From Bifidobacterium panos (GTDB taxonomy: Bacteria > Actinomycetota > Actinomycetes > Actinomycetales > Bifidobacteriaceae): DNA of 64,000 bases. The stretch spans positions 1 through 64,000 of the forward strand of contig NZ_JAAIIJ010000024.1 in the NCBI RefSeq assembly GCF_012932445.1, in the 5' to 3' direction. Numbering within the stretch: the stretch's first letter is position 1; every line of letters begins with the position of its first letter. This document shows, piece after piece, positions 1 to 9,691 of the stretch. The notes beneath the pieces were generated by a model. It made no database searches. It was not told the DNA's origin and saw only the letters and a list, made by a program, of their open reading frames with translations. The translations under genes and the position numbers were made by a program.

Positions 1-44
1 GTTGGATATGAAGAAGGGCGGGGGCATGGGGGGCGTAAGCCTCG

Positions 45-238
45 CGGCCCCCCGCCTTTCGGGGCCGTTAACTGGCCGGGGGTTAGGCCCGATCCGGGCC
101 GGTTGGCCGGGCGGTTGAGCCCGGGCCAGCCGGTGGGCGGAACCGGTCGGTTAGACCGGTTCGGCCGGTGGGCCGGGGTTAAGTCCGGCCCGGGGAGCTG
201 GGCGTTAGCCCAGCTCGGGGATCGGGCCGTTGCCCGGG
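45..238. repeat. Array of consecutive GC-rich hairpins behind the giant surface-protein gene
   Basis: At least seven short inverted repeats follow one another between the stop codon of the giant gene and the window edge. Clear arms are 45-51/61-67 (7 bp), 86-91/95-100 (6 bp), 107-112/119-124 (6 bp), 141-148/154-161 (AACCGGTC, 8 bp perfect), 170-176/185-191 (7 bp), 195-203/208-216 (GAGCTGGGC, 9 bp perfect) and 223-227/232-236 (5 bp). Several loops contain GTTA or GTTG on the + strand, which is TAAC or CAAC in the transcript. One of them probably acts as the terminator of the surface-protein gene. Why there are so many is unknown; transcript stabilisation or a repeat expansion are possible. Confidence 0.7.
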
Positions 239-242
239 CCGG

Positions 243-3200
243 TCAGTGGGAGCGCTTGCGGCGCGCGCCGCTGGCGGCGAAGCCGGTGGCGGCCAGGGCC
301 AGGGCCGTCAGGCCCGCGGCGAAGCTGGTGGCGCCGGTGGAGGCCAAGGCGTTGACCTTGCTCCAGCGGGCGTGCAGCTTCTTGCCGATGGCGTCCTCGA
401 GGTTGGTGATGAGGTTGCCCTCGTCGTCGTACCAGCCCTCGAACTGGTAGCCGTCGCGGGTCGGCACGGGAAGCTTGCCGTCCTCACCGGTCCAGTCCGC
501 GGGGATGTTGCCGCCGTTGGCGTCGAACGCGTCAGCGACGCTGGTCCACTTGACGTGCAGCTTCTTGCCGATGGCGTCCTCGACGCTGGTGATCAGGTTG
601 CCCTGCTCGTCATACCAGCCATCGAACTTGAAGCCGGGCTTGTACGCCAAGGGGAGCTTGCCGTCCTCACCGGTCCAGCCGTCAGGCAGGTTGCCGCCGT
701 CAACATCGAACGCGTCGTTCACGCTGGCCCACTTGGCATGCAGCTTCTTGCCCACCGCGTCCTCGACGTTGGTGATCAGGTTGCCGTCCTCGTCGTACCA
801 GCCGTCGAACTTGTAACCGGGCTTGCTCGGCAGGGGGAGCTTGCCGTCCTCACCGGTCCAGTCCGAGGGGATGTTGCCGCCGTCCGAGTCGAACCCGTCC
901 TCGACCTTCGTCCACTTCGGGTACAGCTTCTTACCCGCAGCGTCCTCGGTGTTCGTGATCAGGTTGCCGTCCTCGTCGTACCAGCCGTCGAACTTATAGC
1001 CGGGCTTGGTGGGAACGGGCAGCTTGCCGTCCTCGCCGGTCCAGTTGTCGGGCAGGGTGCCGCCGTCCGGGTTAAACGCCTCGTCAACCGGGGTCCACTT
1101 CGGATGCAGCTTCTTGCCAGCGGCATCGTCCACGTTGGTCACCGGGTTGCCGTCCTCGTCCACCCAGCCGTCGAACTTGTAACCGGGCTTGGTCGGGACG
1201 GGCAGCTTGCCGTCCTCGCCGGTCCAGTCGTCGGGGATGGTCACGTCGCCGTCCACGTCGAACGTCACGGGCAGCTTGGTCCAGTGGGCCGTCAGCTTCT
1301 TGCCCGCGGCATCCTTCAACGTCGTGACCTTGTTGCCGTCCTCGTCGTACCAGCCGTCGAAACGGTAGCCGTCACGCGTCGGGGTCGGCAGCTCGCCGTC
1401 CTCGCCCGTCCAGTCGGACGGGATCGTGCCGCCGTCGGGGTTGAACGCGTCGTCGATCTTCGTCCACTTCGCGTGCAGGTTCTTGCCCACCGCATCCTTG
1501 ACAGTCGTGACCAAGTTGCCGTCCTCGTCGTACCAGCCGTCGAACTTGTAGCCGGGCAGGGTCGGGGTCGGCAGCTCGCCGTCGGCGCCGGTCCAGTCGT
1601 CAGGCAGGGTGCCGTCGCCGGGGTCGAACGCGTCGTCGATCTTCGTCCACTTGGCCGTCAGGTTCTTGCCCACCGCATCCTTCAGCGTGGTCACCTGGTT
1701 GCCGTCCTCGTCGAACCAGCCATCGAACTTATAGCCGTCACGCGTCGGAATCGGCAGCTGGCCGTCCGCACCCGTCCAGTCGGACGGGACTTTGCCGCCG
1801 TCGGGGTTCAACCCGTCGGTGCTGGCGTTCTTCGTCCACTTGGCCGTCAGGGTCTTGTCGCCCGTGTCGAAGGCGCCGATACCGCTGACGAGGTTGCCTT
1901 TCTGGTCGGCCCAGCCGGCGAACGTGTAACCGTCCTTCGTCGGGTTCTTCAGGCCGGTGACGCCCACGCCGTACGTGTACGTGGTGGGGTTCTTCGGGTC
2001 GGTGCCGCCGTCGAGCTTGTACGTGATCTTGTACGTGTTGGCCTTCCAGGTGGCGTTGATCTGCAGCAGGGCCTGGTCGAACGTGCCGGACACCTCGCGG
2101 TCCCAGCCGGCGAACGTGTAGCCCGTGCGGGTCGGGTCGGCGGGCTTGGTGTACTTGGTGCGCAGCGGGCCGGTCAGGACCTTGGACGCGTTATTGTCCG
2201 TGTCGGTGCCGCCGTTGTAGGCGAAGATCACCACGCCCGGGGCGACCGGCGTGTACTGCGCCGTCATCGTCACGTTGCCCGCCGGCATCACCAGGGTGGA
2301 CAACTGGTCGGTGGTGACCAGGCCGAACTGGTCGGACTGCCAGCCCAGGAACTCGTAACCCGTCGCGGGCTCGACCGTCGGCGCCTTGACGCCCGCGCCG
2401 GTCAGGTTCGCGTTGGTGGCCACCTGGTACTCCTTGGTGCCCGTCAGCGCGCCGTGCTCGCCTTCCGCGAACACCAGCGTGTTCTTGGCCTCCGCCCACT
2501 TCGCGCTGACCACCAGGACGGCCTGGTCGAACGTGCCGGACACCTTCGTGTCCCACCCGTCGAACGTCCAGCCCTCACGCGTCGGCTCCACCGGCGCCTC
2601 GTACCCGGTGCCCAGCGGTCCGGACAGGGTCACCGTGTCCTGGCCGTCGATCAGGCCGCCGTTGGCGAGGAACATCACCGTACCGGTCGGGTTCTGCACA
2701 TAATGCGCCGTGAACGTGACCGCATGGGCCGGCATGACCAGCTCCGCCAACTGCTCCGAGGACACCAAACCGAACTCCGCGGACTCCCACCCGTCGAACG
2801 ACCAACCCGCCTCCGCGGTGGCCTCGGGCGCCGTCACGTCGGTGAGCCTGGCGTCCGTGGCGACCTGGTACGGCGCGGTCTCGGGGATCGTGCCGTGATC
2901 GCCCTGCGCGAACGTCACCGTGTTGGCCGTCGCGATCCACTGCGCCGTGTACACAGCCGTGCCCTCGGCGTACGTGTTGGTCGGCTCCTTGCCGTCCGCG
3001 TCCAGCCACCCGTCGAACGTGTAGCCGTCACGCGACGGGTCGGCCGGCGTAGCGTACTTCGTGCCCGCCGTGCCCGTCAGGGTGTCGGTGGACTTGCCGT
3101 TGACCAGGCCGCCGTTGGCGTTGAACACGACCTTGGCGCCCTTGTTCTCCTCGTACTGCGCGGTGAACGTGACCTGCGGGTTCGCGCCCGTCACGACGTA

Positions 3201-6200
3201 CTTATCCTTCACGCCGTCCGCCGCGTAGACCTTCTGGTCCTCGCTGCACAGCCAGCCCGTGAACGTGTACCCGTCCGCCGCCTTCGCGGTCGGCTCGCCG
3301 GACACCTTGTCGCCGGAGTTCACCGTGTACTGCGCGGTGCCGTCGAGGGTGCCGTGATCGCCCTGCTCGAAGGTGACGGTGTTGGCGTTGACCTTCCACT
3401 TGGCGGTATACGTCTTGGACTCGTACTTCAGCGACGGATCCTCGTTCCAACCGTCGAACGTGTAGCCCGTGCGCGTCGGGGTGGGGATCTGGTCCTTCGC
3501 GTACGCGGTGCCCTCCTGGCCGCTGAGCGTGCCGGACGTCGCGCCGGCCGCGTCAAGGCCGCCGGCGTAGTTGAAGTGCACCTGCACATCCGACAATGCC
3601 ACGTACTCGGCGGTGAAGGTGATCTGCTGGCCCTTCGCGCCCGTCACGACGTACTTGTCCACGCTGTCCTGCGCATACAACCGGTTGTCCTCGCTGCACC
3701 GCCAACCCACGAAACGCCAACCCTCAGAGGGTTTCGCCTCGGGCTTGCCGCCCACCGGGCTGCCGGTCTTGACCGTGTACACCGCGGTACCCTCAAGCGT
3801 GCCGTGGTCGCCGGCCATGAACATCGCCGTGCTCTCCAACGCCGTCCACTGCGCAACATACGTCACCGACTCATACTTGCCCGACGGGGTCTTGTCCCAA
3901 CCCTTGAACGAGTAACCCGTGCGGGTCGGCTCCTCGTCGGCCTTCGCCTTGTCGGCGTCCTTGTACGCGGTGTTCTCCTTGCCGCTGATCGTCACGGACG
4001 ACTCGCCCGCCGCATTCCGACCGCCGTTGTAGTTGAACACCACATCCACGCTGCCCAACTCCACATACTCCGCCGTGAACGTCAGACCGGGCTCGGCCGC
4101 CAGGCCGGCGATCTGGGACGGCTGGTACAGGCGGCCGTCCGCGCTGGACTTCCAACCCGTGAAACGCCAACCCGAGTTCGCCGTCACCAACGGCTCCGCA
4201 TAGCCAGCCGCGCTGTCCAGCCTCGAACCGGCCAGCACCGACAGCTTGGCCTGCGCGCCGGTGGTCAGCGAACCGTTGTCGCCCACGTTGAAGCTCACGT
4301 CGACGGACTGCGCGTCCCACTTGGCCGTGTACGTCACATTCGACAGCAGCTTCACCTCGGTGGCGCCCTCGGCCAGATCGCCCGCGGACGACGGGGTCGC
4401 CGTCCAACCGGCCAACTTGTAGCCATCGCGAGTCGGGGCCGGCACAGCCGCCGTGAGGTTCAGCTTGTCCGTCACACTCGAGGACGACTCCTCGCCGACC
4501 TTGCCGCCGTTGTAGTCGAACGTCGCCGTCACCGTCGGCTGATCATCGAACTCCGCCACAAACTTCAGGCCCGGCTCGGAAACCAGGTCGGCGATATCCT
4601 CCGGCTGATACAACGCGCCCGGCTCGTCGTTCACGCTGGCACGCCAACCCAGGAACTTCCTGCCGTCGACCGGGCTCACCGTCGGCTTTTCGTAGCCTTC
4701 CGCGGCCTTGCTCATCGGCTGGTCGGTGTCCACCGTCAACAGGGACTTGCCCGCGGTCTGCTGGCCGTCCGCCTCGTTCACGGTGAACGTGATCTGGTTG
4801 TGCGTCGCGCTCCACTTGGCTTTGTACGTCACATTCTCGTACTTCATCGACAGGTCCACGACGGTCTCGCCGTCCTTGGTCCAACCGTCGAGCGAGTAGC
4901 CGTTGCGCGTCGGAACCGGAACATCGTCCAGGGTGTACGCGGTGTCCTGCGTGCCCGTGAGCGACGAGGACGACTTGCCGTCCAGGGTGCCGCCGTTGTA
5001 GTCGAACACGACCGTCATATCGGGCAGCTTCTCGTACTCCGCGGTGAACTTCAGGCCCGGCCTGGCCTTCACGCTCGCGATCTGGTCCGGCGTGTACTTC
5101 GTGCCGTCATTGGCCTTCCAGCCAGTGAACTTCCAACCGTTGCCCGCCGTCGCGGTCGCGCTCGCCTTCACGTAACCCTCCGCGGCCGTGCTCAACGCGT
5201 CGCCGGTCTTCACCGACAGGGACGCCTTCACACCCGTGTCCAGCGAACCCTTATCGGTCGCGTCGAACGTGATGTCCCTAATGGTGTCCGCGTTCCACAG
5301 GGCCGTGTACACCGTCACGCCATCCGTGTCGTACGTGCCGCTCGGCTGCGGGTTCACGGCGGTCTTGCCATCCAGGGACCAACCACCGAACGAATAGCCG
5401 TCGGTACGCTCCAGGACGGTCGGCACGACGTAGGCCTTGCCCTTCGAATCGCTCATGCTCACGACCGCGTCCTTGCCCTGGTTGTCGATCTGGCCGCCGT
5501 TCGCGTTGAACACCACCGTGCACTTCTCATTCGCCACGTACTGCGCCTCGAACGTCACCGTGCCGTTCGCGCCCGACACCACGTAGGCCTTCACGGCCTC
5601 GGCCGAATACACCAGATCGTTCTCGCTGGACATCCAACCCGTGAACGTCCAGCCGGCATCCTCCTTGACCGTCGGGGCCGTGACCTTGGCATCGGCCAAC
5701 GACTGATCCGACTTCACCGCATCCTTAAACGCCGCGGTACCCGTCAGATCACCGTGAGCGCCCTTCGTGAACGTCACCGTGTTGCTGTTCGGCGTCCACA
5801 CGGCACGATACGTCGTCGACTTCGCGGGATACTTGCCCGCGAACTTCGTGCCCGTGCCGTCGGCACTGGTGTTCCAGTTGTTATCCTTCGCGAGCGTGTA
5901 ACCCGTACGCGTCACCGACGGGGCCGCCAGAGCCGCGTCATACGTGCCGGTATACGAATCCTTCGCGCCGTCGGCCAGCTTGCCGCCGTTCGCGTCGAAC
6001 GTCACCGTGATGTCCGTGGCCTTCGCCCACACCGCGTAATACGTCTTGCCCTCGTCAATCGGCAACACCGTCGAAGGCTCAGTCGCGGCCTTCTCCGCGC
6101 TCCAACCCTTGAACACGTAACCATCACGCGTCGGCTCCTTATAACCCGTCGCCGTGTTCAGGCTCAAAGCGGGCGTACCCGACACCTTCAACGTCGTCTT

Positions 6201-8954
6201 GGAAGCCGTCGCATCGAACATGCCACCATTCGCATCCAGCGTGAAGTCCACGGCATCCTTGACCTTCCACACCGCGTACAAGGTCATATTATCGGCGGTC
6301 ATAGGCACATCGGCACCAGCCTTATAAGTCGTGCCCGAACCATCCGCCTTCGTGTTCCAACCCTCGAAGGTATACGCCTCCACACCAGCAGACAGGACCT
6401 TCATACCATTCGAGTCCGCCGCCTTGAACTTGTAACCCTCGACATAACCAGTCGAATCCGTCGGAGCCTGACCAGTCACCGACTGACCCTTCGGAGCATT
6501 CGCATCATACGTGACATTATGGAACGAAGTCACCTCGACCAACTGCGTAAGCGACTTCGTCTTGCCCTCGGAATCCTTGAACGTCGACACGAACGTCGCA
6601 TGGCCATTCTGAGTGAAGGTCTTCGAACCATGAAGCCAAGCACCGGAGTCCGTCTGCGTAGCGCCGCCCGTCGCGTCCTCACCGTTGTCAACCGTCAGGC
6701 TCTCGAGGAGGGTCGACTTACCCGTCGTGTTCATCCTCGAAATCACCTTCACAGTCGCCGTATTATTAGTGGAATCCACCACAACGCCATGCGAAAAATC
6801 AGTATCCAACTTGGCCATATCATCCGTCGACTGGCCCAGGGCATTATTCGCCTCCGTATCAGGCACAATCACCGGCGCAGGGTCATCCTTAAAAAACACA
6901 CTGACAGTCGACGGCGCACCCCACGGCAGATTATTCTTCACATTCTTCGGAGACTCCCGATAATCAGCGGTCGCATTCAAACGACACTGATCAACAGTTA
7001 TCATCGACAGATTCGGATTATTGCTGAACGCGTTAACCGCCAGGTAGTCCACCTTTTGCGGAATCGTCACCTCGGTCAGACTGTTATTCGTAAACGCGCT
7101 GGCGGCAATACTGGTCACGGACTGCGGTAAGGTGACCTCCGTCAAACCACAACTCACGAACACGCTGTCGGCGATTGCTTGGATGCCCTCCCCGAGGGAC
7201 AGGCTCCCGATCGTCGTATAAGTGAAGGCATTCTTTTGGATCGAGGTGATGCTGCCCGGAACCGTCACCGACTTGAACGAGCCCTTGCTCTGCACCGCGC
7301 TGACACCGATGCTGATCGGGGAGCCCGTTTGGGACGTGCCGTCCGCACTGGTCCACATCACTACCGAAGGAACCGTCAAATCCTGCTCGCCAGTGCCGGC
7401 ATCACCCAGATAGGAGATCAACTGCTTGGAAACCGCGTTGTAATACCACTTGGAACCATCCGCGCCAAAGGCCGTCACAATCTGCGGATCCTCGGTTTCG
7501 TCCTTCCACACCACCGAAGCATACTGCGCACCCCACGGAGAACCAGGAATGCTGCCCTTCAACTTGGTGTGGATATCAATCTTCTTCATCGCCGCAGCGT
7601 TGAACGCGCCGATGCCGATGCTCGTGACCGAATCGGGAATCGACACCTCGGAAAGAGAGCCGCAGTAGGCAAACGCGGCGCTGCCGATGGTGATCAACGA
7701 GTCAGGCAACGACACCGACTTCAAGCTGTTACAATTCTGGAACGCGCCCGAGTTGATGGTGGTCAACGAGTCAGGCAACGACACCGACTTCAAGCCCGTA
7801 AACTGGAACGCATCATTGCCGATGGTGGTGACCTTGCTGCCGTCTTCGAACGACAGGTCCACGATATTGAGCCTATTCGCATTGCAGAACGTGCCCGCGA
7901 AGATGCTTGTCACGTCCTTGCCGCCGATCTGGGCGGGGATCACCAGACTCGCGTTCGCCTGATGATACTCCGAATGGGCGCAATTATCATGCCCGGACTC
8001 CTTCAGACCGAGGATCGCGCCGGTGTTCTGGTCGAAGTAGAAACACGAGTTGTCAACCGCGGCAACACCCGTGTCCTTCCACTCCACAACACCATTGTGG
8101 GCGCTCAAAGAACCCTTCAGGATAGTCGAATCAGGCACATGATCAATCACTATATGCTTAGGACCGCTGTAGCCATAGAACGCACTGTCGCCGATACTCT
8201 GGATCGTCGAGGGAACCTTCAACTCGGTGACCTGGGCATTGGAGAACGCGTAGCTGCCGATGGTGGTCGTCTTGTCGTTCAACGTCACGTTCTGAACGCC
8301 GCTATTACGGAACGCATTCGCGGGGATCACGGTGACCTTTGTATTCGAAAAATCAACCGACGTCAAGCTGCCACAGCCATAGAACGCGCCGTTGCCGATG
8401 GTCTCCAACGTAGCCGGCAGATCCACCGACGCGAGCTTACCGCAACCGCCGAACACGTCGGCGCCGATGGTCGTCAACGCGGCCGGCAGACCAATCGACG
8501 TCATCTGCGAGCAATTATTGAACACGTTGCTGTCCAGGGTCGTGACCGTGTCCGGCAGGCTCATCGACGTAAACGAGTTCGTCTGGAACGCGTTGTCGCC
8601 GATCTTCGTGATCTTGCTGTCGGCGGCGAACGAGACCGTGGTCAACTGCTGGCCGGCAAACACACTGTCGCCAATCTCCGTAATCGTGTACGTCTTACCG
8701 TTATAGTCGATGGTCGCGGGGATCTCGATATCCTTGCCCGTCGTGGTCGACGGGACGTACTGCGTGATCTTCGCTTCCAGCGTGCCCTCGTCGTACGAGC
8801 AGATCAGCTCGTCGCCCAACACCTTCGTGGCAGCCGAGGCCCGGCCGGCCACCAGCGTCAGCGGCACAACCATGGCCACCGCCACCAGCATGAGCAACAC
8901 ACGTTGCACCACGCCCCGGCGTTTCAAGCCATCCTGAGACAAATGTCTCATCAT
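243..8954 (-). CDS. Giant LRR/InlB-repeat surface protein with LASTG sorting signal
   Basis: This is a 2,903-residue secreted, wall-anchored protein. A positively charged N-terminus and hydrophobic segment (about residues 15-37) end in a likely cleavage site after ASA (39-41). Residues of about 60-690 are BspA-like leucine-rich repeats (LRR_5; recurring IGDSAFYGC/SVSLPDSLTTI-type units). From about 830 to 2350 there are roughly twenty InlB B-type repeats (FNANGG...PTRxGYxFxGW...YTAxW). Eight 62-residue repeats with WTGEDGKLP and GYKFDGWYDEDGN follow. The C-terminus has LASTG at about 2870, a hydrophobic stretch and the basic tail RRKR, which is a sortase signal of the LAxTG type. Two adjacent ATG codons follow the Shine-Dalgarno sequence AGGAG; the first is 6 bases downstream. 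A role in adhesion to host or matrix is inferred from the repeat families; no catalytic domain was seen. Confidence 0.93.
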   Translation of the reverse strand: MMRHLSQDGLKRRGVVQRVLLMLVAVAMVVPLTLVAGRASAATKVLGDELICSYDEGTLEAKITQYVPSTTTGKDIEIPATIDYNGKTYTITEIGDSVFAGQQLTTVSFAADSKITKIGDNAFQTNSFTSMSLPDTVTTLDSNVFNNCSQMTSIGLPAALTTIGADVFGGCGKLASVDLPATLETIGNGAFYGCGSLTSVDFSNTKVTVIPANAFRNSGVQNVTLNDKTTTIGSYAFSNAQVTELKVPSTIQSIGDSAFYGYSGPKHIVIDHVPDSTILKGSLSAHNGVVEWKDTGVAAVDNSCFYFDQNTGAILGLKESGHDNCAHSEYHQANASLVIPAQIGGKDVTSIFAGTFCNANRLNIVDLSFEDGSKVTTIGNDAFQFTGLKSVSLPDSLTTINSGAFQNCNSLKSVSLPDSLITIGSAAFAYCGSLSEVSIPDSVTSIGIGAFNAAAMKKIDIHTKLKGSIPGSPWGAQYASVVWKDETEDPQIVTAFGADGSKWYYNAVSKQLISYLGDAGTGEQDLTVPSVVMWTSADGTSQTGSPISIGVSAVQSKGSFKSVTVPGSITSIQKNAFTYTTIGSLSLGEGIQAIADSVFVSCGLTEVTLPQSVTSIAASAFTNNSLTEVTIPQKVDYLAVNAFSNNPNLSMITVDQCRLNATADYRESPKNVKNNLPWGAPSTVSVFFKDDPAPVIVPDTEANNALGQSTDDMAKLDTDFSHGVVVDSTNNTATVKVISRMNTTGKSTLLESLTVDNGEDATGGATQTDSGAWLHGSKTFTQNGHATFVSTFKDSEGKTKSLTQLVEVTSFHNVTYDANAPKGQSVTGQAPTDSTGYVEGYKFKAADSNGMKVLSAGVEAYTFEGWNTKADGSGTTYKAGADVPMTADNMTLYAVWKVKDAVDFTLDANGGMFDATASKTTLKVSGTPALSLNTATGYKEPTRDGYVFKGWSAEKAATEPSTVLPIDEGKTYYAVWAKATDITVTFDANGGKLADGAKDSYTGTYDAALAAPSVTRTGYTLAKDNNWNTSADGTGTKFAGKYPAKSTTYRAVWTPNSNTVTFTKGAHGDLTGTAAFKDAVKSDQSLADAKVTAPTVKEDAGWTFTGWMSSENDLVYSAEAVKAYVVSGANGTVTFEAQYVANEKCTVVFNANGGQIDNQGKDAVVSMSDSKGKAYVVPTVLERTDGYSFGGWSLDGKTAVNPQPSGTYDTDGVTVYTALWNADTIRDITFDATDKGSLDTGVKASLSVKTGDALSTAAEGYVKASATATAGNGWKFTGWKANDGTKYTPDQIASVKARPGLKFTAEYEKLPDMTVVFDYNGGTLDGKSSSSLTGTQDTAYTLDDVPVPTRNGYSLDGWTKDGETVVDLSMKYENVTYKAKWSATHNQITFTVNEADGQQTAGKSLLTVDTDQPMSKAAEGYEKPTVSPVDGRKFLGWRASVNDEPGALYQPEDIADLVSEPGLKFVAEFDDQPTVTATFDYNGGKVGEESSSSVTDKLNLTAAVPAPTRDGYKLAGWTATPSSAGDLAEGATEVKLLSNVTYTAKWDAQSVDVSFNVGDNGSLTTGAQAKLSVLAGSRLDSAAGYAEPLVTANSGWRFTGWKSSADGRLYQPSQIAGLAAEPGLTFTAEYVELGSVDVVFNYNGGRNAAGESSVTISGKENTAYKDADKAKADEEPTRTGYSFKGWDKTPSGKYESVTYVAQWTALESTAMFMAGDHGTLEGTAVYTVKTGSPVGGKPEAKPSEGWRFVGWRCSEDNRLYAQDSVDKYVVTGAKGQQITFTAEYVALSDVQVHFNYAGGLDAAGATSGTLSGQEGTAYAKDQIPTPTRTGYTFDGWNEDPSLKYESKTYTAKWKVNANTVTFEQGDHGTLDGTAQYTVNSGDKVSGEPTAKAADGYTFTGWLCSEDQKVYAADGVKDKYVVTGANPQVTFTAQYEENKGAKVVFNANGGLVNGKSTDTLTGTAGTKYATPADPSRDGYTFDGWLDADGKEPTNTYAEGTAVYTAQWIATANTVTFAQGDHGTIPETAPYQVATDARLTDVTAPEATAEAGWSFDGWESAEFGLVSSEQLAELVMPAHAVTFTAHYVQNPTGTVMFLANGGLIDGQDTVTLSGPLGTGYEAPVEPTREGWTFDGWDTKVSGTFDQAVLVVSAKWAEAKNTLVFAEGEHGALTGTKEYQVATNANLTGAGVKAPTVEPATGYEFLGWQSDQFGLVTTDQLSTLVMPAGNVTMTAQYTPVAPGVVIFAYNGGTDTDNNASKVLTGPLRTKYTKPADPTRTGYTFAGWDREVSGTFDQALLQINATWKANTYKITYKLDGGTDPKNPTTYTYGVGVTGLKNPTKDGYTFAGWADQKGNLVSGIGAFDTGDKTLTAKWTKNASTDGLNPDGGKVPSDWTGADGQLPIPTRDGYKFDGWFDEDGNQVTTLKDAVGKNLTAKWTKIDDAFDPGDGTLPDDWTGADGELPTPTLPGYKFDGWYDEDGNLVTTVKDAVGKNLHAKWTKIDDAFNPDGGTIPSDWTGEDGELPTPTRDGYRFDGWYDEDGNKVTTLKDAAGKKLTAHWTKLPVTFDVDGDVTIPDDWTGEDGKLPVPTKPGYKFDGWVDEDGNPVTNVDDAAGKKLHPKWTPVDEAFNPDGGTLPDNWTGEDGKLPVPTKPGYKFDGWYDEDGNLITNTEDAAGKKLYPKWTKVEDGFDSDGGNIPSDWTGEDGKLPLPSKPGYKFDGWYDEDGNLITNVEDAVGKKLHAKWASVNDAFDVDGGNLPDGWTGEDGKLPLAYKPGFKFDGWYDEQGNLITSVEDAIGKKLHVKWTSVADAFDANGGNIPADWTGEDGKLPVPTRDGYQFEGWYDDEGNLITNLEDAIGKKLHARWSKVNALASTGATSFAAGLTALALAATGFAASGARRKRSH
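355..1825 (-). repeat. Eight tandem ~186-bp coding repeats (C-terminal stalk)
   Basis: The 3' part of the surface-protein gene carries eight direct repeats of about 62 codons. Each encodes a variant of the pattern Asp/Asn-Gly-Gly, PxDWTGEDGKLP, PT+xGYKFDGWYDEDGN, D-A-x-GKKLxAKW. Copies differ mainly at charged positions, so they are not recent identical duplicates. Such repeats usually project a binding domain away from the wall and can change number by recombination. Confidence 0.85.
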
Positions 8955-9024
8955 AAGAAACTCCTATTCCTTCTTTTCCTCGCCCCCACAACCGGCAGGG
9001 CGACTCATACAGACCTCCCTCACA

Positions 9025-9063
9025 CGGGGGGCTCCGCACGTTTCGCACGGATACCCCCCGTAG
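9025..9063. repeat. Leader hairpin with CCCCCCGTAG element
   Basis: CGGGGGG at 9025-9031 pairs with CCCCCCG at 9054-9060, enclosing a loop of 22 bases. The right arm is part of the decamer CCCCCCGTAG, which recurs at 9204-9213 and, inverted, at 9221-9230. The hairpin would form in the 5' leader of the surface-protein transcript. Confidence 0.5.
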
Positions 9064-9203
9064 GAGAGAGGGGGCCTTGTATGCCTGAATCGGCCGCAAA
9101 CATACAGCTGATTGGGCACACTGGTCTCCAATGCCATCCGAGACTACCCCCCTCCAGAGACAGAAAACCCCCTCCAAACCAGCAGGGAACCACCGAAACC
9201 AAT

Positions 9204-9230
9204 CCCCCCGTAGAAACACGCTACGGGGGG
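9204..9230. repeat. Perfect 10-bp hairpin in the leader of the surface-protein gene
   Basis: CCCCCCGTAG (9204-9213) and CTACGGGGGG (9221-9230) form a perfect stem with a 7-base loop. No clear T-run follows on either strand, so a simple intrinsic terminator is not certain. It may be an attenuator or operator of the giant gene. Confidence 0.5.
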
Positions 9231-9320
9231 TTAGCACGCTCCGGGCTGGCGGATTACGGTAGGAATGGCGAAAGACGTGGTTGACGCGACCACCCCCGCA
9301 AGCGGGGCCCAGGGGCGTGT

Positions 9321-9426
9321 GTCATTTCGACCGAGCGCAGCGAGTGGAGAAATCTTGCTTTGCCGGGATATCACGCCAGCCAAAAGATTTCTCCGCTCCG
9401 GCCTAACGGCCTCCGGTCGAAATGAC
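9321..9426. repeat. Dispersed inverted-repeat element (AAGATTTCTC/CGAAATGAC type), complete copy
   Basis: Outer arms GTCATTTCGACC (9321-9332) and GGTCGAAATGAC (9415-9426) are perfect inverted repeats. Inner arms GGAGAAATCTT (9346-9356) and AAGATTTCTCC (9384-9394) are also perfect. Related single-armed copies lie at 23678-23724 and 30565-30603, all in gaps next to gene ends. The layout resembles the small non-autonomous or terminator-like intergenic repeats of bifidobacteria. Confidence 0.75.
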
Positions 9427-9542
9427 AAAGAACGGGACGAACAGTCCAGTGGGCCCCAGGGGAGATGGATAGTGATATACATCACGAAAATTGCGCGGGT
9501 GCCATCGGCGCCTCGGTGACGAATGGTGAAATACCGGCGCAA

Positions 9543-9590
9543 ACACAATATGTAGTGTTTTGCGGCACGACACGCCACTAAATGTTGGGT
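9543..9590 (+). promoter_or_regulatory. Paired NrdR boxes upstream of nrdH
   Basis: ACACAATATGTAGTGT at 9543-9558 and the weaker CCACTAAATGTTGGGT at 9575-9590 match the NrdR palindrome (ACAC-A/T-rich-GTGT type). Their start-to-start distance is 32 bp, the three-helical-turn spacing typical of NrdR-regulated ribonucleotide reductase promoters. NrdR represses nrd genes when (d)ATP is plentiful. The site lies about 100 bases ahead of nrdH. The nrdR gene itself is not in the window. Confidence 0.75.
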
Positions 9591-9691
9591 GCATGGTTTT
9601 CTGACAATCAGGGTTACTATCGCCAGACGCGACCCTTTTCCAGTGGGTCGGCGATAGCAACAAGCACACAACACCAACCAGGAGAGAAACG

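Larger units (their letters stand above)
8955..9542. other. Long non-coding gap between the surface-protein gene and nrdH
   Basis: No convincing gene lies here. The left part is the 5' leader and promoter region of the surface-protein gene on the minus strand, the middle holds two GC-rich hairpins, and the right part holds a dispersed inverted-repeat element. The regulatory region of nrdH follows. The short open frames in this stretch lack both ribosome-binding sites and recognisable products. Confidence 0.6.

Noticed and set aside
246-7130. A 2,294-codon open frame on the + strand opposite the giant surface-protein gene
   Set aside because: It follows from the strong codon bias and repeats of the real gene; the translation is Arg/Val/Leu-rich with no domains, signal or ribosome-binding site.
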